DNA from: CAZONU01 sp965370045
GTDB lineage: Bacteria > Planctomycetota > SZUA-567 > JAKLDR01
NCBI GenBank assembly: GCA_965370045.1
Contig: CBDUSI010000106.1
Coordinates: forward strand, 1 to 15,487
DNA length: 15,487 bases
Direction of reading: 5' to 3'
Shown: positions 1-7,469 of the stretch, piece by piece
Position numbering within the stretch: position 1 is the first letter of the stretch
Layout: the number at the start of each line of letters is the position of its first letter
Translations under genes and position numbers: made by a program
Notes under the pieces: model-generated
Told to the model about the DNA's origin: nothing
Database searches by the model: none
The model's input: only the letters and a program-made list of their open reading frames with translations

Positions 1-32
1 GAATATCGACCAACACACCCCCAGTCCTTTAG

Positions 33-830
33 AGAATTAGCAGACACAGCCTAGACCTTCACCTCAGAAAGCGCGTCCCGCTTCGTGAGGCATTCCACGT
101 TGAACGCACTCTGGGCATGTTCACCGCAGCACAAATGGTGGCGGGCGAAACTGACCACCCCGCCAGCAGCCTGTTCATCAGTCCGATGAGATTCCAATGG
201 CATCGCCTGAGTGGCGGGATGCTCCGCGACGCTGAAATGATCGGCGAGTTCTGGGACAGGGTCGATACCGCCGCGGCCAAACCGTATCCGGAAGCTTGCG
301 ATGAACTCCTCAACATGGCCAAGGACCCCAGCCTGACGGCCAGGCTGAAGGGAATGAAGCCCCCTTACTCACTATTCGCAGTCATCTCATCCATTGCAAC
401 GGTCAGGAGCGATGCATGCTCGTTGGGCATGCTGCGCGCCGCCCGATTGGCGGTCGGCTGCCAGCTCCACAAGCTCAAGTTCGGCGCGCATCCCCAGAAA
501 TTGACCGACCTGACCGCCAGCTTCCCGAAGCTGTTCAAGAAGATTCCCACCGACCCCTTCAGCGGCAAACCCATGCTCTACAGGAAGACCAAGACCGGTT
601 TCGTGGTCTACAGCGTGGGCGGCTGGGACCGCTCGGACAACGGCGCGCCCAATCCCTACGGCAGCGCCTACGAGCCCGACCTGGTTTTCATTGTGGACTC
701 AGCCAAGTTCAAGGCCTACCAGGCCAAGCAGCGCCAGATCCTCAAACGCCGCAAGCTCCGGCGATCTACTCCTCCGGCGGCTCCACCTCCGACCCCGGCA
801 GCACCGAGTCCCGGCCGAACTGCTCCTTGA
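33..830 (+). pseudogene. 3' part of a planctomycete-type hypothetical protein, probably 5'-truncated or frameshifted
   Basis: The frame is open from an in-frame TAG at 30-32 to TGA at 828-830. The first ATG is at 117, but the codons before it (about 60-116, reading KRVPLREAFHVERTLG) already look like protein, so the ATG is probably not the true start. Counting from ATG117, residues about 103-185 carry the pattern AARLAVG..., PTDPFSGKP, LYR, then YSVGGWDRSDNG. I recognise this as the C-terminal module of long planctomycete proteins of unknown function, which resembles the tail of type II secretion pseudopilins. Those proteins are usually several hundred residues, so this is a fragment. Frame 1 is open from the window edge to a TAG at 52-54, and one missing base near 46-53 would join it to this frame (inference). 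The last 65 nt overlap the 3' end of dinB on the other strand, where the frame reads a Pro-rich tail. No Shine-Dalgarno is visible before ATG117. If it is an intact gene, it spans 117-830 (237 aa). Confidence 0.55.
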
Positions 831-1947
831 TCTCGTCGATGGCCCGGTCGAGCTTCTCGGCGCGCTTCTCGTCCTCGTCTTCGAATAGTTCGCCCTGCGA
901 GGCGCCCTGCCCTTCCTTTTCCAGATTCGAGAGAGACACGCCCAGCAGCCGCAGCGGCCGGCCGCACCTGCCAAGGCGTTCCTCCAGGAGCTCGCAGGCC
1001 ACCTCGCGGATGCGCCGCGTGGAGATCAGGCCCCGGGGCAGCGTCTGCGCACGGGTCACAGTGGTGAAGTCCGGGTAGCGCGCCTTGATGTTCACCGTTC
1101 GCGCGCGGCAGCCCTCCTCGCGCAGCTCGCGGGCCACGCGCTCGACCAGTCGGCCGAGATGCCCGCGCAGTTCCGCGGCGTCGGCGATGTCTTCCGGGAA
1201 AGTGATCTCCGCGCCGATGGACTTGGCCTCGCCCCCGGGCTCCACCGCGCGGTCGTCCATGCCCCGGGCCAGCTCCAGCAGGTGCTCCGCGTAAGAACCT
1301 AACAGGTGTTCCAGCGTTTCGGGCGGATACTTGAAAAGGTCGCCGACCCTCTCGATGCCAATGCCGGCCAGCTTCTTCCCGGCGACCTTCCCCACCCCCC
1401 AGATGCGCGAGACCTCCAGAGGCGCCAGGAACCCGGCTTCCTCGCCGGGCCGCACCACTACCAGCCCGTCGGGCTTCTCGAGGTCCGAAGCCACCTTGGC
1501 CAGGAACTTGTTGGCGGCCACGCCCACCGAGCAGGAAAGCCCCAGCTCCTCGCGCACCCGCCGCCTGATGTCGCGGGCGATCTCCTCGCCGGTCCCGAAG
1601 AGCCGCTCCGAGCCGGTCACGTCCAGGAAGGCCTCGTCGATGGACAGGCCCTCCACCAGGTCGGTGTAGCTGCGGAATATGGCGAAGACCTGCCGGGAGA
1701 CCCCGGCGTAGCGGGGCATGCGCACGGGCAGGAAGACCCCGTGGGAGCAGAGCCGGTGGGCCCGCGCCGCGCTCATCGCGCTGTGCACCCCGAAGACGCG
1801 CGCCTCGTAGCTGGCCGCCGAGACCACCCCGCGACCCTCCGGCGTGCCGCCGACGATCACCGGCTTGCCGCGGAGCGCCGGGGCGTCCAGCACCTCAACG
1901 GACGCGTAGAACGCGTCCATGTCCACGTGAAGAATCGCGCGCGTCAT
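766..1947 (-). CDS. dinB: DNA polymerase IV (Y-family, translesion)
   Basis: This 393-aa Y-family polymerase would extend primers past damaged template bases at low fidelity in the cytosol. The N-terminus HVDMDAFYASVE (residues 7-18) gives the first metal-binding Asp (D9) and an aromatic steric-gate residue (Y14, aligned with E. coli F13). SIDEAFLDV (102-110) supplies D104 and E105. YEAR lies at 47-50. Helix-hairpin-helix-like segments (VSRIWGVGKVAGKKLAGIG) and a little-finger domain ending in RLLGVSLSNL follow. Near the C-terminus, QGELF resembles a beta-clamp binding motif, and a short acidic tail follows. Length is slightly above the family's usual 350-ish residues because of that tail. 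The start is ATG 1947; the frame stays open upstream into 2295, but that extension is antisense to the FAD gene and lacks family sequence. It is divergent from the FAD gene across a 52-nt gap. There is no Shine-Dalgarno before the ATG, and a promoter lies only about 11 nt upstream, suggesting a nearly leaderless mRNA. No LexA box was recognised. Confidence 0.96.
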   Translation of the reverse strand: MTRAILHVDMDAFYASVEVLDAPALRGKPVIVGGTPEGRGVVSAASYEARVFGVHSAMSAARAHRLCSHGVFLPVRMPRYAGVSRQVFAIFRSYTDLVEGLSIDEAFLDVTGSERLFGTGEEIARDIRRRVREELGLSCSVGVAANKFLAKVASDLEKPDGLVVVRPGEEAGFLAPLEVSRIWGVGKVAGKKLAGIGIERVGDLFKYPPETLEHLLGSYAEHLLELARGMDDRAVEPGGEAKSIGAEITFPEDIADAAELRGHLGRLVERVARELREEGCRARTVNIKARYPDFTTVTRAQTLPRGLISTRRIREVACELLEERLGRCGRPLRLLGVSLSNLEKEGQGASQGELFEDEDEKRAEKLDRAIDEIKEQFGRDSVLPGSEVEPPEE

Positions 1948-1957
1948 GGTTGCATTA

Positions 1958-1985
1958 ATTATAGGGGCCGATAGAGTGCGCTCAA
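1958..1985 (-). promoter_or_regulatory. Predicted dinB promoter
   Basis: On the minus strand, a perfect TATAAT (1958-1963) is preceded, with a 16-nt spacer, by TTGAGC (1980-1985; four of six consensus bases). The start of transcription would fall about 3-5 nt before the dinB ATG at 1947, giving an almost leaderless mRNA. This agrees with the absence of a ribosome binding site there. Confidence 0.55.
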
Positions 1986-1989
1986 GACC

Positions 1990-1995
1990 GGAGGA
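1990..1995 (+). promoter_or_regulatory. Ribosome binding site deciding the FAD oxidoreductase start
   Basis: GGAGGA ends 4 nt before ATG 2000. It favours that start over an in-frame ATG at 1946, which overlaps the dinB start codon and would add 18 residues that do not resemble the family. Confidence 0.6.
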
Positions 1996-1999
1996 CGAC

Positions 2000-4819
2000 A
2001 TGCGACTCGACGAGAAGCTCTGGGACGTGCTGGTTCTCGGCGGCGGCCTGGCCGGCGCCGCGGCCGCGAGGGAGGCGGCCCGCGCGGGCCGCGACGCCCT
2101 GCTAATCGAGCGGCGACCGCTCTTGGGCTGGGAGCTCTGCTGGGCCCACGCGCCGGAGATCGGCGGGGGCATCGGGACTCTCGCGGAGGAACTGCTCGCC
2201 GGGCTCGAATCCGCCGGCGCCCTCGCAGGAGGCCAGGCCGACCCCGCCGTCGCCGAACTGGTTCTCGACGAAATCGCCGGGCGCGCCGGGGTCAATCTGC
2301 TCTACTACGCCCAGCCAGTCCGCCTGGCCGCCGAGGACGGACGCGCCATCGCCGCAATCGCCGCGACCAAGGGCGGGCAGCGCGCATACCGGGCGCGGAC
2401 CTTCATCGACGCCACCGCGACGGGGCTTCTCTGGAAGCAGTGCGGCGCCGAACCGCAAGGCGCCCGCGAGGCCGCCTCCCGCTTCTCCCTTCACTTCTGG
2501 GTGCCGAAGGCAAGAGAACATGCCGCCGACTTGGGCGATATCGGCCCTGTTCAGAACGTGACGCTTAAGCCCGGCGTCTGGGACAACGCCCTGGAATTGG
2601 CTTTTGCCTTGGATGGCGATTCGATAACCGACGCGCGCCTGGCGCTGCCCGAAGTCCTGCGCGCCGCGCGCGAGTCCCTGCCCGCCGAAGCCATCGTCAC
2701 TCACAGTGCCCCCGAGCTTCTGCCACTGCGTTGCGCGCGCCTCTCGGGCCGGGCCGGCGAGGCCCATCCTCGTATCTACAACCTCTTCGGCGCGGGCGCC
2801 TGGCTGCTCGACGAATGCGACGCCGATTCCCTCACCGGCAAGCTGATGACCGCCGGAGCCCGAAGCGGACAAGCCGCCGCCCGTCTGGCGCCCGAGCAGT
2901 CCGAACCTCCCTCCGCGCCGATCCCCGCTCAGGTGGCCCCGCCGCGGCACCAGTGCGAAGTCCTGGTTGCCGGAGGCGGCACCGCCGGGGCGCTGGCCGC
3001 GCTGGCCGCCGGCCGCCGGGAACACAAGGTAACCGTCCTGGAAGCCGGCACCTCGGCGGGTGGCATCGGCACCTCCGGCGGAATCCACATGTATTACTGC
3101 GGCATCCCCGGGGGCCTGCAGGACGAAGTTGACGCGCGCGTGGAGGAGCTCGCCCCGCTCTTCGCCCCGCCGGAGGCCGTGAAGGGCTTCCACCCGGAAG
3201 CCAAGAAGCTCGCGCTGGAGGTCATGCTGGCCGAAGCCAACGTCGAGACGCGCTACGGGACCATGCTGGTTGGCGCGGTCGCCGAGCAGGAAGCCGGTCT
3301 GGTTTCCGCGGACAGCCGGCCGGCCGCCCGCCTCAGGGAGGCCATCGCCGCTTCATCGGAGGGCAACGCGTGCTGGTCGGCGAAGGTCTTCATCGACTCC
3401 ACCGGGGACGCGGACCTGGCCGCCTGGGCGGGGGCGGCCAGCATCTTCGGGCGCGAGGGCGACGGCCTGCCGCACGCCTACAGCCTGTCGGCCGGGCGCG
3501 TGGCCGATGGCCGGATGCAGATCGTCAACTTCGACGCCGGCTACACCGATCCCACCGATCCCGAGGACATCACCCGCGCGCGGCGCGCCGCGCTGGAGCT
3601 GCACCGTCTCCAGCGCTTCAGCGCCGACCAGCGGCCCACCTACGTCGCGCCGCTCCTGGGCCTGAGAAGCAGCCGCCAGGTGGTCTGCGACTACCAGCTC
3701 ACTTTCCCGGACCAGGTAGGCGGCGCGCGCTTCGAAGACGCCATCGCCGAGAGCTTCGGGCACTACGACAACCACGGCGCGGACTACGAGTTCGACTCCG
3801 ACCAGGCGGTATTCTGGGTGTGGGGCCTGGGCCACTGGCACCGCAGGCTGGGCTGCGAGATACCCTACCGCTGCCTGCTGCCCCGCAACGTAGAGGGCCT
3901 GCTGATCGCCTGCCGCGCCGCGGGAGTCACCTACGATGCGCACATGATGCTGCGCATGCAGAACGACATGCAGCGTCTGGGCGAGGCCGCCGGCCTCGCC
4001 GCGTCCCTCTGCGTCGAGGGGGGCTGTACGCCGCGGAGCATTGACATCCACAAGCTCCGCGCGCAGTTGACGGCCTCCGGCGCACTGCGGCCCCCGGGCG
4101 AGAAGCCGCGCTTCCTGGAGATGCGCGAGCAGGCGCTCGGCGAGATCAAGGCCCTGCCCCCCCCGCAGCAAGCCGCGGAACTGGTCGCCGAACTTGACGG
4201 CCCGCGCGCCTCCGAGGCGCTGCTGGCTCTGGCCGGCGGTCCCGAAGAGCTGCTGCCCGAACTCAGGAAGGCCGCCCGGGGGGAGAACCCCGCGCTCCGC
4301 TTTCGCGCGTCGGCCGCGCTGGCCATGCGCCGCGACCCGGCGGCCCTGCCGGGGCTCCTTGAGGCCGTCGAAAGAAGGCGGGCTCCGGTACCCGAGCCCG
4401 CCTGCCAGGGCATCAGGCTGCCCGACCCGCCCTGGCTGCCGGCGGTGGTCCTCTTGGGGCGCCTGGGCTCGAAGGAAGCCGTCCCGGTGCTGTGCGACGT
4501 GCTCGGGGACGCAGACGCGCCCTTTGACGCCCTGCTCGCGGCAGCCAGGTCGCTCGGCCGGATAGGCGATAGAGGCGCTGCGCCGGCGCTGGAGAAGCTC
4601 CTTGCGCGCAAGGACATCAAGACGACCAGGGACTTGCAGTCGAGCTCCGGCGGGCTCAAGTCCCCGCCGCTCGACGCCCGCTGGCAGCTGGAACTGACCG
4701 CCGCCGAGGCGCTGGCTCGGATAGGCGTGCCCCGGCGGGAGGTCGTCGAGCGCTACCTGGACGACGAGCGCGCGCTGGTCCGCCGCCGCGCCCGGCAGGT
4801 CGCCACGCTCCTGGGTTGA
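2000..4819 (+). CDS. Tandem FAD-dependent oxidoreductase fused to C-terminal HEAT repeats
   Basis: This 939-aa protein contains two successive FAD_oxidored-type (PF12831-like) units. The first has a Rossmann dinucleotide motif GGGLAG (residues 14-19) with the strand-end acid E37, and FIDAT at 135-139. The second, starting near residue 318, has GGGTAG (325-330), a GGIGTSGGIHMYYCG segment, FIDSTGDADLA (464-474), LGLRSSRQVV, and a C-terminal block ending MQRLGEAAGLAASL. These match the conserved blocks of the family, so the second unit looks catalytically complete and the first shorter and partly degenerate. Residues about 700-939 are Ala/Leu-rich helical repeats of HEAT type (for example ALRFRASAALAMRRDPAALPGL). 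No signal peptide or membrane segment is seen, so a cytosolic location is likely. The substrate is unknown; neighbours suggest a carbohydrate or polyol. The next gene starts 7 nt after the stop, so the two are probably co-transcribed and translationally coupled. Confidence 0.85.
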   Translation: MRLDEKLWDVLVLGGGLAGAAAAREAARAGRDALLIERRPLLGWELCWAHAPEIGGGIGTLAEELLAGLESAGALAGGQADPAVAELVLDEIAGRAGVNLLYYAQPVRLAAEDGRAIAAIAATKGGQRAYRARTFIDATATGLLWKQCGAEPQGAREAASRFSLHFWVPKAREHAADLGDIGPVQNVTLKPGVWDNALELAFALDGDSITDARLALPEVLRAARESLPAEAIVTHSAPELLPLRCARLSGRAGEAHPRIYNLFGAGAWLLDECDADSLTGKLMTAGARSGQAAARLAPEQSEPPSAPIPAQVAPPRHQCEVLVAGGGTAGALAALAAGRREHKVTVLEAGTSAGGIGTSGGIHMYYCGIPGGLQDEVDARVEELAPLFAPPEAVKGFHPEAKKLALEVMLAEANVETRYGTMLVGAVAEQEAGLVSADSRPAARLREAIAASSEGNACWSAKVFIDSTGDADLAAWAGAASIFGREGDGLPHAYSLSAGRVADGRMQIVNFDAGYTDPTDPEDITRARRAALELHRLQRFSADQRPTYVAPLLGLRSSRQVVCDYQLTFPDQVGGARFEDAIAESFGHYDNHGADYEFDSDQAVFWVWGLGHWHRRLGCEIPYRCLLPRNVEGLLIACRAAGVTYDAHMMLRMQNDMQRLGEAAGLAASLCVEGGCTPRSIDIHKLRAQLTASGALRPPGEKPRFLEMREQALGEIKALPPPQQAAELVAELDGPRASEALLALAGGPEELLPELRKAARGENPALRFRASAALAMRRDPAALPGLLEAVERRRAPVPEPACQGIRLPDPPWLPAVVLLGRLGSKEAVPVLCDVLGDADAPFDALLAAARSLGRIGDRGAAPALEKLLARKDIKTTRDLQSSSGGLKSPPLDARWQLELTAAEALARIGVPRREVVERYLDDERALVRRRARQVATLLG

Positions 4820-4826
4820 GAACTCC

Positions 4827-6029
4827 ATGACCGGGAAGGCTGGCGGCGCTCACTTCGACTTCGGCTGGTTCCGGACGCACCTCGTCGAAGAGCTTCTGCC
4901 CATCTGGATCGACAAGGCGCCCACCGGGAGCGGGCTCTTTCTGCCACACTTCGACCGCCGCTGGCGGCCCGGAGCAGAAACTTACGGCACGCTGGTCTCC
5001 CAGTCGCGCCTGCTCTACAACTTCTCAGTGGGCTGGGAGCTGACCGGTGAGGAGCGTTACAGGAAGGCTGTTGAGGACGGCGCGCGGTTTCTGATCGACA
5101 AGTTCCGAGACAGAGAGAAAGGCGGCTGGTTCTGGGCGGTGGACGGCGAGGGACGCGTCGCCGATGACATGAAGGACAGCTACGGGCACGCCTTCACGAT
5201 CTTCGGGCTGGGCCACGCCGCGCGCTGCCTGAACGACCCCTCCCTCGCTGGGACCGCGCGCGAGGTCTGGAGCGTTATCCAGGAGCGCTTCGCCGACGGA
5301 CGCGGCGGCATCTACCGGCACATGGACCGCGAATTCGCCCCGCGCGACGAGCCCCGCAGCCAGAACCCCATCATGCACCTCTTCGAGGCGCTGCTCGCCC
5401 TCGGCGACGCGCCCGGTCAAGAGGCCGCGCACCGCGACGCCCAAGCGCTTGGCGGTTTTGTGCTCGGTCGCCTGCTCCGAAAAGCGGACGGGATTCTCCC
5501 GGAGGTCTATGACGAAGAGTGGCGCGAGTTGTCCACCGAGAACGGCGGCCGGATTGACGTGGGCCATCAGTTCGAGTGGGCCTTCTTGCTCTCGTCGGCC
5601 GTCGAGCGCGGCCTGCCAGCGGAATGGCTTGAGATTGCGGAGAAGCTCCTGGACAACGGCCTGCGGCTGGGCTACGACCCGGACGAAGGCGGGATATTCT
5701 CGCCGGCGACATCCGAGGGCCAAGTGACCGCCGGCCGCAAGAGCTGGTGGCCGCAGTGCGAGCTGGTCCGCACGCTGATGCATTTCGCGGTGCTGCGCCG
5801 CCGTGGCGACCTATGGGAGCCGTTGGCGCAAACCGTGAGGCTGCTGCGTGAGCGCTTTCTCGACCCGGCGTACGGCGGATGGTACCCGGAGGCCGGGCCG
5901 GGCCTCGACCCCGAGCAACTCCACAAGGGCAGCCCCTTCAAGGTCGACTATCACAATGTCGGCATGTGCGCCGAGGCGATACGGCTGGCCGCCATGATTG
6001 AGGACCGTTCCCGGCCCTCCTCTGCTTGA
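4827..6029 (+). CDS. N-acylglucosamine 2-epimerase (AGE/RnBP) family protein
   Basis: This 400-aa protein matches the usual length (390-420) of the AGE family of (alpha/alpha)6-barrel sugar epimerases and isomerases. These interconvert C2 epimers such as GlcNAc/ManNAc or glucose/mannose, or isomerise aldose/ketose sugars. Family blocks are visible: SYGHAFTIFGLG with H121, GHQFEWAFLL with H247, and a C-terminal KVDYHNVGMCAEAIRLA with H376. H247 and H376 fit the pair of catalytic histidines known from AGE enzymes. Trp- and Gly-rich barrel loops (GGWFWAVD, GGWYPE) are also present. There is no signal peptide, so it is cytosolic. It begins 7 nt after the FAD-HEAT stop with only a weak ribosome binding site, so coupling is likely. 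The exact sugar cannot be read from sequence. The operon partners suggest a sugar oxidation and isomerisation route for an unusual carbohydrate (inference). Confidence 0.93.
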   Translation: MTGKAGGAHFDFGWFRTHLVEELLPIWIDKAPTGSGLFLPHFDRRWRPGAETYGTLVSQSRLLYNFSVGWELTGEERYRKAVEDGARFLIDKFRDREKGGWFWAVDGEGRVADDMKDSYGHAFTIFGLGHAARCLNDPSLAGTAREVWSVIQERFADGRGGIYRHMDREFAPRDEPRSQNPIMHLFEALLALGDAPGQEAAHRDAQALGGFVLGRLLRKADGILPEVYDEEWRELSTENGGRIDVGHQFEWAFLLSSAVERGLPAEWLEIAEKLLDNGLRLGYDPDEGGIFSPATSEGQVTAGRKSWWPQCELVRTLMHFAVLRRRGDLWEPLAQTVRLLRERFLDPAYGGWYPEAGPGLDPEQLHKGSPFKVDYHNVGMCAEAIRLAAMIEDRSRPSSA

Positions 6030-6090
6030 CACCCGCGAGCGACGCGCTAGTCTGAGTGACAGACAACCCGGACCACAGAAAGGGGCCTTC

Positions 6091-6891
6091 ATGCTCTCAC
6101 TGGTCACCGACGAAGTTTCCTACGACCTCGAAACCGCCGTTTCCATCGGTTGGAAGTGGGGCATCCGCAACTTCGAACTGCGGCGCTGCTACACCAAGCG
6201 CGCACCATACTTCGAGGAGGCCTTCTACGAGCTGCTGCCCAGCCTGCACACGCACTACGAGGGCATCAACTTCGTCGCGGTGAGCCCGGGCCTCTTCAAG
6301 CTGCCGGTGGGCCACTGGGCGGTAGCCCACCAAGCAGGACTCAAGGCCGACGCCTCCTTCCAATTGGCCGAACTGGTCGGCTGCCGGATGGTGATCATCT
6401 TCGCCTTCGAGCGCCCCAAGGGCCAGCCGCGCGAGGAGACCCCCCCGCAGAAGGTCGTCGACACGCTGGGGGAGGTCGCGGCGCGCGCCGAGAAGAACGG
6501 CCTCACCCTGGCCGTGGAGATCGAAACCGGCAGCTACGCTGACTCCGGCAGCGCCGCGGCCGAATTGATCGAGGCCGTGGGCTCGAAGGCGCTGGGCGTC
6601 AACTTCCAGCGCTGGAACCCGGAAGTCGCCGCGGACTCCTGGGACCAGGGCTTTGAACGCGTGCGCAAGCACATCCGCCACATGCACTACCACGGGATCA
6701 ACGCGCCCGAGTTCGGCGGCACGGAACCGGGAAAAGACGTGCGCTGGGCGCCCAAGATCGCCGCGCTGGTGGCCGACGGCTACCAGGGATACATCTCCGC
6801 CGAGACGCATCTCAAGCCCCGCCTGGAGAAGAGCGAAATCACAGTGGCCGCCCTGAAGCGGGTGTTGGCCGAGGCGGGGATCGAGGCCTGA
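6091..6891 (+). CDS. Sugar phosphate isomerase/epimerase-like TIM barrel protein
   Basis: This 266-aa protein has the xylose isomerase-like TIM barrel fold (AP_endonuc_2 family), whose members isomerise or epimerise sugars using a divalent metal. The start is ATG 6091, led by AAAGGGG ending 5 nt upstream; the frame opens earlier at 5998, but that part overlaps the epimerase gene and has no family sequence. Barrel-end ligands can be placed: E143 (AVEIETGS), the strand VNFQRWN (171-176), a His cluster HMHYHG (H197, H199, H201) and E238 in YISAETHL. At the strand position where the family normally has a metal-binding Asp, this protein has Gln173, which could alter metal use or activity. The gene lies 61 nt after the epimerase on the same strand and is probably in the same operon. 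The substrate is not determinable. Confidence 0.88.
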   Translation: MLSLVTDEVSYDLETAVSIGWKWGIRNFELRRCYTKRAPYFEEAFYELLPSLHTHYEGINFVAVSPGLFKLPVGHWAVAHQAGLKADASFQLAELVGCRMVIIFAFERPKGQPREETPPQKVVDTLGEVAARAEKNGLTLAVEIETGSYADSGSAAAELIEAVGSKALGVNFQRWNPEVAADSWDQGFERVRKHIRHMHYHGINAPEFGGTEPGKDVRWAPKIAALVADGYQGYISAETHLKPRLEKSEITVAALKRVLAEAGIEA

Positions 6892-6958
6892 GCACCGGAA
6901 GCATGGGGGACAGATGCGTCATACAAACTATTCCCTTTACCGCGGCCAGAGACCGCCC

Positions 6959-6963
6959 GGAGG
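6959..6963 (+). promoter_or_regulatory. Ribosome binding site of the small Cys protein
   Basis: GGAGG lies 13 nt before ATG 6977. The spacing is longer than ideal, but no alternative start closer to it is in frame. A TAG immediately precedes the ATG in the same frame, so the start cannot move upstream. Confidence 0.4.
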
Positions 6964-6976
6964 TCCCGAACAATAG

Positions 6977-7369
6977 ATGAAAAAGCAGAATCCGAAACAG
7001 ATTCGCCAGCAGTTGCGGCAGCAAATGCGGGACAACGCTCCGAGGCTTAGCGAGCGCTACCCGGAAATTGACTCGCTGGACATCGAACTAACCTTCACAG
7101 ACCCTGACAACTCAACACCCCCCAGCCAACGGGCCACACGTTTTCTTTCCAAAGACCCTGCCTTTTTCGAGTTTGATTGTCCTTATGTCGAGTGCTGGGG
7201 AAACGAAAGCGGTTTCGATCTGGCAACCCCAGTCCTAGAAATGGTCCGCAATCGCAAGACAAGATGCTCCGGAGAGGTCCACTGCCAAGGCTGGCAAGAC
7301 CGAGAGAGAGAAGGGCAACATCGGTGTCTGTGCACTGCGACCTATACCGTTTCCGCTGCATACAGATGA
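6977..7369 (+). CDS. Small cysteine-containing protein of unknown function
   Basis: This 130-aa protein starts with a basic, Gln-rich helix (KKQNPKQIRQQLRQQ), continues into a segment reading SLDIELTFTDPD, and has a C-terminal half with spaced cysteines: C68 and C73 (DCPYVEC), C97, C103 (CQGWQD), C117 and C119. Pairs C68/C73 and C103/C117 could hold a zinc ion (inference). The string FDCPYVEC...CQGWQD...CLC resembles small uncharacterised proteins I have seen in other bacteria, but I cannot name the family. No signal peptide or membrane segment is seen. Base composition is noticeably lower in G+C than the flanking genes, and codon use is less biased, so it may be a transferred or weakly expressed gene. 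It sits 85 nt after the sugar isomerase and convergent to the Gfo/Idh/MocA gene, so it may or may not belong to the sugar operon. Confidence 0.75.
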   Translation: MKKQNPKQIRQQLRQQMRDNAPRLSERYPEIDSLDIELTFTDPDNSTPPSQRATRFLSKDPAFFEFDCPYVECWGNESGFDLATPVLEMVRNRKTRCSGEVHCQGWQDREREGQHRCLCTATYTVSAAYR

Positions 7370-7469
7370 AAGACGACGAGCAATTTCCGTCTCTGCTTTT
7401 CCCGACGACAGTTTGACTATTTAGCTGAAACCTCCCGCCTGCTTACGCAACCGGTGGGTAACGCTCAGC

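Noticed and set aside
1948..2295. N-terminal extension of the dinB frame to 2295
   Set aside because: The added sequence is Ala/Arg/Ser/Pro low complexity, antisense to the FAD gene. The family start MTRAILHVDMD is at 1947.
2102..4828. Long minus-strand frames opposite the FAD gene (2102-3193, 3353-4828)
   Set aside because: The plus-strand reading shows Rossmann and FAD_oxidored motifs throughout. The minus-strand readings have no recognisable domain.
7371..7400. Possible terminator: AGACG ... CGTCT followed by CTGCTTTT
   Set aside because: The stem is only 5 bp with a 12-nt loop and a short T run, so it is too weak to call.
7443..7462. Imperfect dyad around ACCGGT in the convergent gap 7370-7469
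   Set aside because: The arms TTACGCAACC and GGTGGGTAA pair only with bulges and there is no T run.
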